A stretch of DNA of 64,000 nucleotides from Coriaria nepalensis (taxonomy: Eukaryota > Streptophyta > Magnoliopsida > Cucurbitales > Coriariaceae): positions 13,650,001 to 13,714,000 of the forward strand of contig CP114484.1 in assembly GCA_027186245.1 (NCBI GenBank), written 5' to 3'. Each line of letters starts with the position of its first letter. The first letter of the stretch is position 1. This document shows positions 1 to 11,589 of the stretch, piece by piece. The notes under the pieces were generated by a model that was not told where the DNA came from, did no database searches, and saw only the letters and a program-made list of their open reading frames with translations. Both the position numbers and the translations under genes were made by a program.

Positions 1-670
1 ACTGTTGGGTTTATTTTTGTATATGGTGATCGCAACAGAGAGAAGGTAAGAGGAAGCGAGAAAAGAACTGTAACCACTACTTATACGAATTTTAAGATCG
101 AGTCAGCTCTCTTGTTTTGACTATTATTAACTATCTGTAAAGGAAAAAGAAAAATTGTAATTGACGGCTAATCTTGAGGAAGTGTTTAAGCACGTGACAC
201 CACGTGAGGAAACATTCAGTATCTCCGTCCATGTCAGTTGGGTCACCGACCTGGTAAATAGTTGCGACGCCGTGACGGATGTGAATGTGAATAAGTTCCT
301 CGGCGGATGTGGAGATGAGTCATTTGTATGAAAAGTCAGTTCTGCATGGAGCTGGAAGGGGTAATTTCAAGGTCCATAAGCTCCCAAATTTACTGAGAAA
401 ACAGACGTAACAAAAGGAAAAGTCTAGAAGAAACGTATCCCAACCTTCACCAAGCTGGGCCCCATCTCGAGACGGATCGATGCCCTGAATGAGGGAGACG
501 TAACTACTAACTACTAGGTGTGGATTTTGACATATGTCCTTTATTTATATATATTTATAATCACAAACATTAAAACAAAACAAAAACGTGGGGAAACAGA
601 GTATTATTTATGCTACATAGAAGCATCCTTGTACGTACATACGTACGTGAGATGGTAAGATTGATGTTGA
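1..670. other. Left-edge intergenic DNA with paired G-boxes
   Basis: No supportable coding region. Two CACGTG G-boxes lie at 191-196 and 201-206, exactly 10 bp apart. The gene they serve is not visible; it may lie beyond the left edge. The last 100 bp or so is probably the 3' UTR of the defensin gene, which is read leftward. Confidence 0.5.
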
Positions 671-999
671 TCAACAGTTGAAGTAACAGAAGCAAGCAAA
701 TCCAGGGATCTGAGCGTGACAAGCTCCATGCCAGGCTTTCTCCCAGTTCCGGCACTGTCTGTTACAGTTGCCTGAGTTCCCACAGAACCCTGTCCACGTT
801 CTACTCCGCCTCTCGCATAACTTACCTTCCACCGTTATTGATCCCATCTCTAACGTCCAAATCCATACATCCAATCACAAGACAGAAAAGTAAAACAAAT
901 CATTTTATTAATTAACAAATATCATAATCTGAAATCCAATTACCATGTACCAGTGAAAACAAGAAGGAAGATGAGGGCGAGAGCTAGAACATAACACAT
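671..999 (-). CDS. Plant defensin precursor
   Basis: Two exons, 951-999 and 671-849, encode 75 residues. Exon 1 encodes a hydrophobic secretion signal ([15 protein letters not shown]); exon 2 encodes the mature peptide. The mature part begins near GKLCERRS and has eight cysteines spaced C-x10-C-x5-C-x3-C-x10-C-x8-C-x-C-x3-C, with the CFC pair and the C-terminal Cys expected of a plant defensin (gamma-thionin fold, four disulfides). The intron after the signal sequence, splitting a codon, is also typical. Such proteins are secreted to the apoplast and usually act against fungi; that role is inferred from the family. The start is the only ATG that gives a signal peptide in frame. A TATA-like CTATAAGA on the minus strand near 1078-1085 fits this start. 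An acidic prodomain is absent. Confidence 0.88.
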
Positions 1000-1075
1000 G
1001 GCTGTGGATGAGCAAGTAGCTTAGTCATTATATTTTCTATTTTCTTGCCGGAAATGAAGAAGTTCCTGCGTGGGT

Positions 1076-1086
1076 TCTTATAGCCT
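1076..1086 (-). promoter_or_regulatory. TATA box of the defensin gene
   Basis: Read on the minus strand this is GGCTATAAGAA, about 80 bp upstream of the defensin ATG. That spacing suits a short leader. Confidence 0.5.
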
Positions 1087-1866
1087 ATCGGTATAGTATA
1101 TACAGATTCAACTATAGTATCTATGAATCTTTTAACAGCGCCGACGACGGTATGCATGTAGAGTTAAGAGTAGCGTGACTTTCAACGATATGATGATAAA
1201 CTTGCACTGCAGTTTTGACTCATGATGGAGAAAATAGAAAGAGAAGATAGAAGGGTTTGGCATGATGCGGAATCCCCGGACCTAGTGGGCGGGATACATT
1301 CTCTAGTCCAACAGCTTAAGAAATGGCCCAAGTCAGTCTTGAACAAAAGCCCATCATTTGCCTTAAAGGCCAGCTCAGAGGTAAATCAGAGACGTTCAAC
1401 TAGCGTGATCTGTCCTCTCAGTTGTCAGCTGGAAGTGGACAACCGTCACGTCCTTTTAGCGCGCAAGTGTCCAACGCGGTCCAGACGTCCATTTACTCTG
1501 ACCGCCGCCAAAGGCAAGGTCGTCCGTTGTTAAGTCACTGGTTCTAGTCTATGCCCATTTTGGAGAGAGAGAGAAAAGAACAGATTCCATCACTACTTTC
1601 TCTAACTGTTCGTTAAGCTTAAGCTAAAAGCTTCTCTTCTGTTGAATTTTGGAGCTCAAGTACGATTCTTCTGAAGTCATTTTAGGGTTTCCAATCTTGC
1701 CGTCTTGATTGCATGCAGTCTTAATTTTCGAATTCGATTCTCCGATAAGGTAAGTGGAGTTCCAAATTCCACAATCCACCACTTGCTTTATTTCCTTGGT
1801 TAACTTTAAAGCGTCTCTTTTCATGATGGGGCCCTAAAAGGTCAGGCCAGAAGGATAATCCGCTAG
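1087..1866. other. Divergent promoter region and IPK1 5' leader
   Basis: No gene found. The right part is probably the IPK1 5' UTR. A good donor (AAG|GTAAGT) at 1749/1750 and an acceptor near 1844 suggest a leader intron. The open frame at 1222-1533 has no recognisable features. Confidence 0.4.
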
Positions 1867-3971
1867 ATGGAGATCATATTAGAGCACAAGGACGCAGCTG
1901 ATTGGGTTTACAGAGGCGAAGGATCTGCTAATCTTGTCCTTGCCTACACTGGATCTTCATCTGATTTTGTATGTTCAACTAATTCTTTCTTCCTTTACTG
2001 CCCGTTGACATTATCTATGGTAAAAAGCATCATGTTCCAAGCTTTACACTAGACAGTCGTTACAGTGTGTTTTACTGTGTGGCATTCTGAGGAATATGAA
2101 AAAGCAAATAAAGTTAAATTTTGAACTGTATTAAAAGTTGCTAGAAATATGTATATAGATTGGGAAAGTAATGCGGATACAAAAGGCTCCAAAAAATGGG
2201 CAGTATTTGAAGGGCCAGGCAGCATTTTCAACGCATGAGCGCCTTGTTTGGAGAGATATCATTGATCATATCCCATCCCCTGACAAAGACATCGTTGGCC
2301 AACTCTTTGTCCAGCATGTCATGACCCCGTTGTTGGGTTCCAGACATGTCGATGCCGGGGTATGTTTTGTTCTTTGTTACACTTCTCTTTTTTCTTTCCT
2401 TCAACATCAAGAAGCTTGCCCGATCTGTTATCAGTTCAGGACTTGTTATTTTGCGTGGAGAAGGATGGTTTGGATACTAATAATATCATGCTTAGAACAT
2501 GCATGCAATTGACTATGTAACAAAAAGTTGTGTAGTGCAGATGCGTGTGCTTGTGACCAGGGAATTTCTGGAGTCAGTTGAGAAGAATGTGAATGGTCAG
2601 CGACCTGCTTGGAGGGTTGCTGATGGGAAGGTTAATCCTCATCGGGATTATGTTCTCCTACTATCTGACCATTCTCTTTTTCCTCACGGTAACGGTGAAC
2701 CTTGCATATCTGTTGAGATAAAGGTGCGTGATCGGTTTATAATTATGTACGTATCATTAGTTTCAGTCCTGACAGTGATTACCTCATGTGCGATGGATAT
2801 TTTCTTTCAACTTTCTGCAATTCTTCCTTCATCCTCCAATATGTCAGCCTAAATGTGGGTTTCTTCCAACGTCACGATTCATTGCCAAAGATAATTTCAT
2901 AAAGAAGAAAATAACTCGTTTCAGAATGCACCAAGCCCTGAAGTTGCATCAAGGAGAGGTAAATCTCCTCTTTTTGTTTTCAATGACTGAACTTAAACTA
3001 AGTGTTTTCAGGTCTACAGTTTATTCTCGGATTTGGTTTTAATTCATTCATGTGTGGGTTACCTTACAGATATCAAAATTGAGTGATTACAACCCACTGG
3101 ATCTGTTCTCTGGATCTAAAGACCGAATTCATAAGGCAATAAAGGATCTATTCGCTACCCCTCAAAACAACTTCCGTGTATTCTTGAACGGTTCCCTCAT
3201 ATTTGGGGCCTTGGGCAGTAGCATGGCGTCATCTAACTTGGTGCTTGAAGAGGCATTTGAAGATGCACTCAGATCTGTCTTTCATAAAGATGATGAGTTG
3301 AGAACGACGAGTTTTCTTCAGCTTGTTACTGAGTCAGTTCATAGATCTGGTATTTTGGATCGACTTCTTTCAGTCCAGAAGCTTGATAAATATGACATAG
3401 AAGGAGCTATTCATGCGTACTATAACATTATTTCTGAGCCTTGTTTGGTATGCAGACAGTTGGAAGAAGATCAAGTATTGCAGAAATATTCCTCTTTGCA
3501 TTCTATTCCTATTGATCAGAGCCTTAAAATTGTGAAGGACTTTTTGTTAGCTGCTACGGCAAAAGACTGTAGTTTGATGATTAGTTTTAGGCCGAGGGAT
3601 ATTGGTGTATCAGGGTCTTCTTGCAACGGCATATACCTAGAGTCAAGCAGCCAAACGTTCGAATATAAGGTAAAAAGCCTCTTCCACACTTCACTTACAT
3701 TTAGTATCATTTAAGTGAGAATTACTAATAAATCTTCACCTGTGCTCGAGAATTTGCACGTCCATGTTGCATGGTGCATACATTTGAGTAGATTTTGAGA
3801 AGATATATTTGGTTTCATCTCTCTGATTATACGAGCAATTTGATAACTATTCTGTAGGTGAATTTCATAGACCTGGATCTTAAACCTTTTAAGAAGATGG
3901 AAGGATATTATGAGCTAGACCAGAAGATATTGGGCTGCTTTGCAAAAAAAATATTGCAGAGCAATGGATAG
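1867..3971 (+). CDS. IPK1: Inositol-pentakisphosphate 2-kinase
   Basis: Six exons: 1867-1968, 2159-2359, 2541-2723, 2848-2958, 3070-3669 and 3858-3971. All junctions are GT-AG in phase 0, giving 436 residues (Arabidopsis IPK1 is about 450). The enzyme phosphorylates the 2-position of inositol pentakisphosphate to make phytate (InsP6), the last step of phytic acid synthesis; it also feeds phosphate sensing and InsP6 co-factor roles. Visible signatures are the N-terminal nucleotide-binding RGEGSANLVLAY (about residues 16-27), HVDAG at the end of exon 2, the family hallmark EIKPKCGFLP spanning the exon 3/4 junction (about 160-169), the RFRMHQ block, YNPLDLFSGSK, TAKDCSLMISF and the C-terminal FIDLDLKP motif. 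The C-terminal tail after LDQKI is short compared with Arabidopsis. Nothing suggests loss of function. Confidence 0.95.
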
Positions 3972-5201
3972 TTTACAAGATTACAACCAGAGAAGCTTCC
4001 GAGTTAACACAACGGTGCAAATCTTTCATTACAACCCAAATCATTGAATTATGAATGTTAATGTGGGCCACAGATCTATCTACAAACGCACTGTTTGAGG
4101 GATCTCATATTTCTTAACTCTGAATTGTGTTGTATGAATATCAGCTCTTAAACTACAAATCCCTTGTCTTGCGATTTTTTTACATCTATCCCTTAGTAAT
4201 AGACTGATTACTGGTAATAAGAGAAAGTGACAAAACAAGGGTGTTCTGGGTTCCACAAGGAAAACGATATCTGAGCCACTTGAAGCCCACATGTCCTATT
4301 AACTCAAATCTATAATATTAATCTGAAGACCTCTCTTTTTTTCTTTTATTTTTTTACCTTCAAAGATGAAAAGCAGCTCTTTTTTCTTTCTTTCAAAGAG
4401 GAGAATCTCTAGCTGTCCTAATTGTACACGGTAAATGAATGAAATTCCTTAAACAGCTCAGCCTCTCCTGCCTTACTTTGTTCCTGTAGAGAACAAAACA
4501 TAAGTAAAGACCATGAAAACAGCTCATAAGCATAGGTCTCTCTTTCAGTGTTATGAGAACTAGTTGTATGTGAATGAACTATGCATTAAATGCATATGGG
4601 AAATACATACTAGTTTAGGTAAATAAAAATTCATTCAGTCAGGCAGCTATATTCTGGCATTAGTATTCACCAACTAACCCTGCCAGCGCATTTACTTCTT
4701 ATAAAATTTTCCCATCCGGCATGGAAGAAAATTCGACACTTAATAAAAGCACTGGGAGATTCACCATGGGCAGCTGCCCCAACAGCCCAAAAATTCATTT
4801 TAAAAATTTTAAGGATAAGTTATAAATTTTAAAATTTTAAAGAAAAAATTTATAATTTTAGAATTTTTATTACTTCAAATTTTAATAATTAATTTTTTCA
4901 TTATAATTTTTTAAAAATTTAAATTTCTACACTTATTTAACTAAAATATAGATAATTTGTATAATTTTATCTTATATTATAAATATATAATTGCTATTTA
5001 TCGTACAATAATTTCCCTGAATTTATTATATTGGTTGCCCCACTGCGGCGGATCCTGGGTCGCCACTTGTTTTTTTATAAGAGAAGTGAATGTATAGTGT
5101 AATGATTTATATATAGCAGTGTTTGATCTATCCTTTATTTTTCCCACATCAGAGCATGCGAACTTCAAAGTAGAAAGAATTTATAATCTCTCTTCAGAAT
5201 C
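3972..5201. other. IPK1 3' UTR and intergenic DNA
   Basis: No coding sequence recognised. It contains an AT-rich, transposon-like insert at about 4766-5075, listed separately. Confidence 0.5.
4766..5075. mobile_element. Possible non-autonomous transposon fragment
   Basis: About 300 bp, mostly AAATTTT-type sequence, bounded by two GC-rich ends: GGGCAGCTGCCCCAACAG on the left and TTGCCCCACTGCGGCGGATC followed by CTGGGTCGCCACT on the right. Sharp ends of this kind (GGCGGATCC...GCCACT) are common at dispersed repeats in dicot genomes. No ORF and no clear target-site duplication, so the class is unknown. Confidence 0.3.
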
Positions 5202-5730
5202 ATGTCAAAGGTTCTACTTCTCTTTTCTGTATATCTTTTGTGTTTAACCTACTTCTGACATAACTGCTCTATATTTACTGACACACTGCAATACTTTCGG
5301 AGGGTTTGGAACTGAAGATGTTCAGACCACTGTAGTAAATATTCTGACAGAGGAATGAATATGTTCTTTTTTGTTTTTTCAGAAAACTGTAGTGTCAGTG
5401 GAGCTGATGTGTTCAAAGTGCAGGCAGAAGGTGATGAAGTTAATAGCGAAAGTAGAAGGGATAAGCTCAATAGTTATGGACAAATCAAAAAATACGGTGA
5501 CAGTCACTGGAGAAGCTGATCCAGTTAAGGTGATCAAGAAGGTAAGAAAGTTTAGAAGATCTGCAACAATTGAAAGTATAGGACCACAAAAGGAAGAGAA
5601 GAAGGACGAGGTGAAGAAAGAAAGCGGCGGGGTATCTAATTACAATTATAATCCGACCAAGACATGTCAAAGATGTGATGTTTGGTATGTGGTTAGTGAA
5701 GATGCTTACGGTTACTGTTCCATTATGTAA
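5202..5730 (+). CDS. Heavy-metal-associated isoprenylated (HIPP-like) protein
   Basis: The first coding exon is only 9 nt (5202-5210, Met-Ser-Lys); the second is 5383-5730. Together they encode 118 residues. An HMA-type ferredoxin-like domain covers about residues 4-65, with the metal-binding pair MCSKC and the VEGISSIVMD and VTVTGEADP strands. A charged EEKKDEVKKE linker and a Tyr/Asn-rich segment follow. The protein ends in CSIM, a CaaX box whose terminal Met favours farnesylation at Cys115. HIPPs bind metals such as Cu, Zn or Cd, or act as metallochaperones and stress adaptors at membranes. The donor after ATGTCAAAG is a weak GTTCTA, but it joins in frame to a strong acceptor. The alternative start in exon 2 is a TTG and is rejected. 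Confidence 0.82.
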
Positions 5731-6398
5731 TTTATAGGCTGATTGTTGTTATGATTCGTGTATTTGATTCATTTCGTGTTCTTGAGCGAAATTGTAAAGA
5801 AGGATCAATGCATGTGTTTCTTTTTATCCCTTTTCCCCAGCTTTCACTGATCTAATGAAAATCAATGATGATGCGACTGCCGACAGCACCGTGAAAGGTC
5901 TTCCATTCCAAGTTGATGTTTTTTCTTTTTGGATTTTTTAAGGAAAAAGACCTAGAAAGGATGATGGTTACATGTTCATTTTCCGACAGCTATCCGATGA
6001 TACAGATGTAGAAGCTACTTCTTTTCCATGGTCTTCTTCATTTGTTTAGTGTTGTCAATTCGTCATGGTTGAGCTTCTTCTTGATCTCTTTTCTTTTCGT
6101 CTGGATTGATATTTTAGTGGGCTCCATGGGCTCCAATATTTATCGAAGAGTTTGCCTTGGGCCATTGGGGGTTTACCCTGCCAGTATCCAGGGCTTACTG
6201 TCGTCTCTAAACGTATTGGGCTGAGTTAAAGCCCATTTAATTTGTAAATGGACGGGTAATCGAATCTTATTTGTGGGCAGTTGGAGGGAGCGGCCCGGAT
6301 GCCACCGTCTGTAATGTACTTCCTCCCTACTTCCTTCTTCTCCAAGCAAAACTAGAACCCGCTAAAAACCTTCACTCCATTTCCATTACAGAAGAAAA
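5731..6398. promoter_or_regulatory. HIPP 3' end and AAA-ATPase promoter
   Basis: No gene. Between about 6119 and 6235 there are several TGGGC motifs (GTGGGCTCC, CATGGGCTCC, TTGGGCCATTGG, TTGGGCTGAG), the site II type bound by TCP factors, upstream of the AAA-ATPase start. Confidence 0.4.
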
Positions 6399-7813
6399 AT
6401 GTGGCCTTCCCAAGAGAGCATTTCATCCTGCAAAACCATCCTATCAGTGGCGGCGTCACTAACCGCCTCCGCTCTTCTCTTACGAACCGTCGCCGATGAA
6501 GTTATCCCCGATGCAATCCGTGACTGCTTCCGCACGAGCCTTCGAAACTTCTCCACCCGATTATCGTCCCAAATAACCTTCATCCTCCATGAATTTAACG
6601 GTCTAGCCGCCAACCAGATCTTCGAGGCGGCAAATATTTTCTTAGGTACGAAGCCATTCCCCTCTACCGCAAGACTCGTGGTCAACAAATCAGAGAAAGA
6701 GCGTCAGCTAACTGTCACCGTAGATAAGAACCAAGAGCTGACTGACATTTACATGGGCGTGAAGTTCAAGTGGCTTCTGGTTTCTAAGGAAAAGTCGGTT
6801 TCTGATTCAAAGCGAGATCGGAATGCGCTTCCGAATTTGGAGGTACGATATTTCAAGTTAAGTTTTCCTAAAAAGTACAAAGACATGGCGATGAATTCAT
6901 ACTTTCCTTACCTCCTACGAGAAGCAAAATCCATCACAGAGAGCAAGAAGTCGGTGAAGCTCCATATGGTGGATTATAACGGCACAGATTACTGGAGTTC
7001 GATCAATCTGGATCATCCAGCTACATTCAGTACAATGGCCATGGATCCTGAGATGAAGAAGGCATTGATTGAAGATCTCGATAATTTCATGAAGAGAAAG
7101 GAGTACTATAAGAAAGTAGGCAAGGCATGGAAGCGTGGCTACCTTCTCTTCGGACCGCCAGGCACTGGAAAGTCAAGCTTAGTTGCCGCCATGGCTAATT
7201 ATCTCAATTTTGACATTTATGATTTGGATTTACGCGAGGTTCAGTGCAATTCCGATTTGAGGAGGTTGTTGATCGGCACTGGGAGCAAATCGATATTAGT
7301 AATCGAGGACATTGATTGTTCTTTTGAGCTGAAAAACAGGGATTCTGAAAATGAAACTTATAAATCTGTAGAGGATGAAAAGGTAAGGCTCTATAAAAAT
7401 GAAACTACTTTTTTTTTTTTCCTTCCTTGTTTGTAAACAATGAATTGATAATGCAGATAACACTTTCTGGATTGTTGAATTTCATTGATGGACTATGGTC
7501 GAGCTGTGGAGATGAAAGGATAGTGGTATTGACGACGAATCACAAGGAGCGCGTTGATCCAGCATTGTTAAGACCGGGTCGAATGGACGTGCAACTTCAC
7601 ATGTCTTACTGCACGTCAAGTGGTTTCAAAACACTGTCTAAGAATTACTTGTCGATCCAGGAACATCCGCTTTTTGGAGAAATCGAGGAGTTATTAGGTG
7701 AGGTCCAGGTGACCCCGGCTGAGGTTTCTGGCGAGCTTATGAAGGGTGACAATGCTCAACTTTCACTTCAAGGCCTTGTTCATTTCCTCCGGAGCAGGAA
7801 AAATGAAGCTTGA
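6399..7813 (+). CDS. BCS1-like AAA-type ATPase
   Basis: Two exons, 6399-7382 and 7457-7813, encode 446 residues. This is the plant AAA-ATPase family related to yeast Bcs1 (AATP1, HSR4/OM66, ASD in Arabidopsis). Seen in order: an N-terminal hydrophobic anchor (ILSVAASLTASALLL), the plant-specific N-terminal AAA-associated domain (about 25-130), then the AAA core. The core has Walker A GPPGTGKSS at about 252-260, Walker B ILVIEDIDCS at about 298-307, the LLNFIDGLWSSCGDERI block starting exon 2, and the DPALLRPGRMD arginine region. The single intron interrupts the charged loop between Walker B and the sensor region. Members sit in mitochondrial outer or ER membranes and are often stress-induced. 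The C-terminal tail is shorter than in many relatives (480-520 residues), but all catalytic motifs are intact. Confidence 0.9.
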
Positions 7814-8267
7814 AATTTAATGCTGAGATTAGTTCTAGACACAGCATTATCATCATATGTATGTAACAGAGCATCGGTCTCCCTTTCAGTTTGGAATGGA
7901 GTTCCCTGTTAATTTCTACTTCTACTTGTGAATATGGAATCAGATTAGAGATAGATTGAACAAGCTTGTTTTTCCAGTATCTGATGACTGGTATGATATA
8001 TGTTTATAGTATTAAAATTAACGAATTGAATAGATACATTGTCGTTTCAAATTTTTGTAGTCCAGGTTGAACAAGAACGAGATGAAAATACGGGCTGTTT
8101 CACCCCCCTTGTACGGGATTCTTTCATAAGTTCGTAAAAGGTGAATTGCAGGTAAAATTTGCATGAGTTCCAAGTCTAGTACACAACATAGACAAAGATG
8201 ACTCCCACCGTTCCAGTTGAAAAATTGGAACTGCCCGGCAATTCCTCCGATACAGCAATGGCTCCTT
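7814..8267. other. Convergent 3' ends
   Basis: Holds the 3' UTRs of the AAA-ATPase (+) and the SEC14-nodulin gene (-), which converge. No other gene seen. Confidence 0.5.
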
Positions 8268-11200
8268 TTACCAACAAATCTTCTTTCTCTTCTGAATTCA
8301 AGCAGACAAAGACAAATCATAAGTCTCGTACGTGAAAAATCAATGAACTTCCTTTTTTCTCTAATTGTACTAGCATAGATAGATGGATAAACAAATAAAT
8401 TTTGCAACCTACCCTGAATTGGAGTTCTTGCCTGTCTACAAATGCTAAAAGCTCATCTTGGCTTATCAAAGCTTCGTGCAAGGCCTACACTAAGGGACAA
8501 GACTCAATGCTCATAGAAATCCATATCGGAGTAAGATTACAATCACTACAATTGTGCAACTAAGACATCAACACAGGAGAGATTGGAATTACCATCTTTG
8601 TAGATATTAGTTCTGCTTCAAGTGCATCCACACGACAAATAGACGCATTAAGCAACTCCTCTTTCTCAGAACACACCTGGAACAGCTTTGCCTGCAAAAC
8701 TTGTACCAGATCCTCAAGCTTGCTCACTCTTTTTAAAACAGATGAGATATCTTCTTCAGCAGTAGTCGGCTCCGGAGTTGAATATGTGGATCCAGACTCC
8801 TCCACAATTGGCTCTTCAGAGACAGGTACGCTGGGCCTAACATCAGAGCTGGTAGAATTGGGGTGTTTCTTTCTCGCCTGGAAAGCTCGTGATTGGATGA
8901 GAGTGAAGAAACTGGCGCATAAGGTCAAAACTACAGTCCAGATACGAGCATTGCTTCCTTCTGTAGTTTTCCTCCTCGTTGGAGAAAGATCCCCTGCAAT
9001 TGATTTTGTTTGATAAGCATCAAACAATCATAAAAATGGCACACACTTGGAGTTGGAACTTTCAAACCTCCAGAGGCAATTGTTTTTTGAGGCGAGTCTT
9101 TTCTGTTACAACTCGAATCCACTACTTTGTCAATCATTGGAACATATTCTTCATACTCTGAGAAGCCATCAGGATCGGTCACCTTGAAAACCGCCCTAGC
9201 CTATAGAAAAATTGAAAGAGATCAAAAGTTTTTAGCAACGGCATGTATGTTGTGGAAAACACTCCCAATGTAGTGTAAAATGAACAGGCTTACATCTTCA
9301 CAAACAGAAGCTAGACTAGGTTTGACATAGCTCCTAAATGCTTTAGGAGAAACAATTTCTTCAACTTCAGAACCCGACTCTGCTGTAGACGAGTCACTGC
9401 CTCTCATCTAAATCGACAGCATAATGAGAACAAATTTTAGAGAATACCTAAAGGGCCTAGAAACTTCAGAAACAGAACAATGGTTTTATTCAGCATCATG
9501 AAGAGGGTGTTTCATAGAACCTTACTGCCGAATATGTTGGCTTATCGCATGAAATTACCCTTCCCTCACTTTTTGAAATTGTCACTATTTGTCTGGAACG
9601 TTGTGCTTCACCACTCAGAACCATCTACATGATCAATACAATGATTTTGTTAGAAGCATATAACTAGGGCAGAGTTTGAAAGAATTACAACTCGTGGACT
9701 GACAAGGAGGACAATCTGATGTAGCAAGTTAAGCAGGATAACCTTTAATATGTCAGGATCACTCCATGGCCCCTTATTGAACCTCGAACAACCTCCCTTT
9801 TCAGCACAGGTACAGCTACCGCCTATAAATTCTGGCAACTCACTAAAGAAATCTCAAGTTAATATGATAATCATATTACTGATAATCCTTGGGAATCCAA
9901 AATTCTGAAACTGAAATTACTAAATGATAAAATATTTTAAACTTGAAGATTGTAATCACCTTGCATCAATTACTTCAAGTAGTTTGCTCTGGTAATCCTG
10001 ACCGAGAACCTGAGGCAAATCCCAATGCCATTTATGCAGACAATCTTTTGTAAGTGTGTGACAAAATGCTTCATTGGTAAAACAAAGGAAATTGGAAGAT
10101 GCTTCAGATCCTACCTGAATCTTCATGACTGTTTTTGGATCAATAAATGATTTTACTGTATTCCAGAGAAACTTAAAGCCGCTGCCAGCATTAATGATGA
10201 ACATTTTATGAAGTGTCTACAGAAAAACCTTTAAGATGTTAAAATAGGTGGCACAATTTCAATCTAGCAACAGACACTAAAAGATAATATCAATACTCAA
10301 TGATCTAATTACTGGACACCCAAACAGGTCATCAAGTGTGGGGAGCGAAAGAACCCACATACCTCAGGGTAGTTGTCATTATCAATCTTCTGCAGGCGAA
10401 TGATGAGATCTCGTGCAGATTTGTTAAGGTTTTTTAAACCCTGCGCAATGTTAAGGGGGAAACACGTAAACCCAGGTCCTGAAGCATATGAACTGTATTC
10501 CAAGTCTAAACTGATTCAAAAGTAGAAAATATAGAATACCATACCACGCCTTGAACATCTAAAATCGTCGTAAATGAATTAATGCATCTCTTTGCAGCAA
10601 TAGAACAGGCTGGAAACTTAACTGAAAAAATCCTTTCAAGCTCCTGGACATGGTAATTTACATACCGTTCCATAGTAGTCACTTGCATAAGCTTGTCCGC
10701 ATCTACTTTTCCGAGTCTTTCAATGTAAACAGGCTTTCCTTCTTTATCTACACCATGATAACCCTGAGAGTAGTACTTTAACACTTCATCCAATTCATTG
10801 TACTCAAAATCCTGGTGCAAAAATTAGGCAGCATGTCACCCAATGTGCTGTCCAATTTAAAAGAGGGCGAGAAAAAGTAAATTTCGACAGTGCCTCATAC
10901 CTCCATAATATTGTCAGTACCAAAATCTCTCCTCCATTGGAGCATATTGACCCACATCTGTTTAGCTCTCTCCATATCAAACTTCCTTGCCCTCAGGAAT
11001 CTAGAGAAATAAAAAGAGACAGGACAGGACAGGCATTTCAACTGACATAATGCACTTGACATAATCATAATTTCAAAATACAGGAACAATAATTTAATCA
11101 AAATCACCTCAGCATCATATGGTAGTCATCATGTCTTAGGGGAAGCAAATCATCCGAAATAAGCGCCTGTCGAAATGCTTCTACAACTCGTTGTTCCTCG

Positions 11201-11589
11201 ATATCCCGGACATCCTCAATCGAAATAGTATTACTTGAGCTCCCACCTCGTCTCCTGCCCTTTCTCTTAAGAGAATGCCGGAATTTACTAGATGCATTCT
11301 TTGCTTTCTTCTTCAGTTTCTCAATCCTCGTCTGCTTTTCATCCTCTGAATTTTCATAATCAGATTTCCGTTCTCTTCCATCAAAACCTGTGAAGTAAAT
11401 AAACAAAGCCTTCAACTACTCAGTTCCAATCAGCTTCTCTAACACGACCCATTTCAGAAAAAGATCACTAAAATCAAAATAAACCAAATGAAAGGTAAGA
11501 ACTAAGAAGTATCTTGATTATCAAGACTCAAACGAGCAGGAATTGCAGTACTCACAGGGCCTTGCCAACCGATCTAGTGGACTCGACAT
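8268..11589 (-). CDS. SEC14-nodulin (SFH) phosphatidylinositol transfer protein
   Basis: Fourteen exons, from the start: 11556-11589, 11108-11387, 10901-11000, 10545-10811, 10363-10440, 10115-10216, 9960-10009, 9743-9842, 9526-9624, 9294-9407, 9068-9200, 8593-8993, 8413-8484 and 8268-8291. They sum to 1854 nt, 617 residues. The N-terminus [15 protein letters not shown], followed by basic [11 protein letters not shown], is typical of AtSFH proteins. A CRAL-TRIO N segment ([16 protein letters not shown]) and the Sec14 lipid-binding domain ([20 protein letters not shown] to [12 protein letters not shown]) follow. Next come an acidic Ser-rich linker ([17 protein letters not shown]), one hydrophobic stretch ([15 protein letters not shown]), a coiled coil and the Nlj16-type nodulin tail ending KRKKICW. 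Relatives exchange PtdIns/PtdCho to shape PI(4,5)P2 domains for polarised growth. The last exon is only 24 nt; it was chosen because it supplies the conserved basic Cys-Trp end. Confidence 0.9.

Noticed and set aside
1222..1533. 103-codon open frame between the defensin and IPK1 genes
   Set aside because: No domain, no codon-use signal; it lies in the likely divergent promoter.
5371..5382. TTG start for the HIPP-like protein in exon 2
   Set aside because: An upstream ATG exon joins in frame to the acceptor at 5382; non-ATG initiation is not needed.
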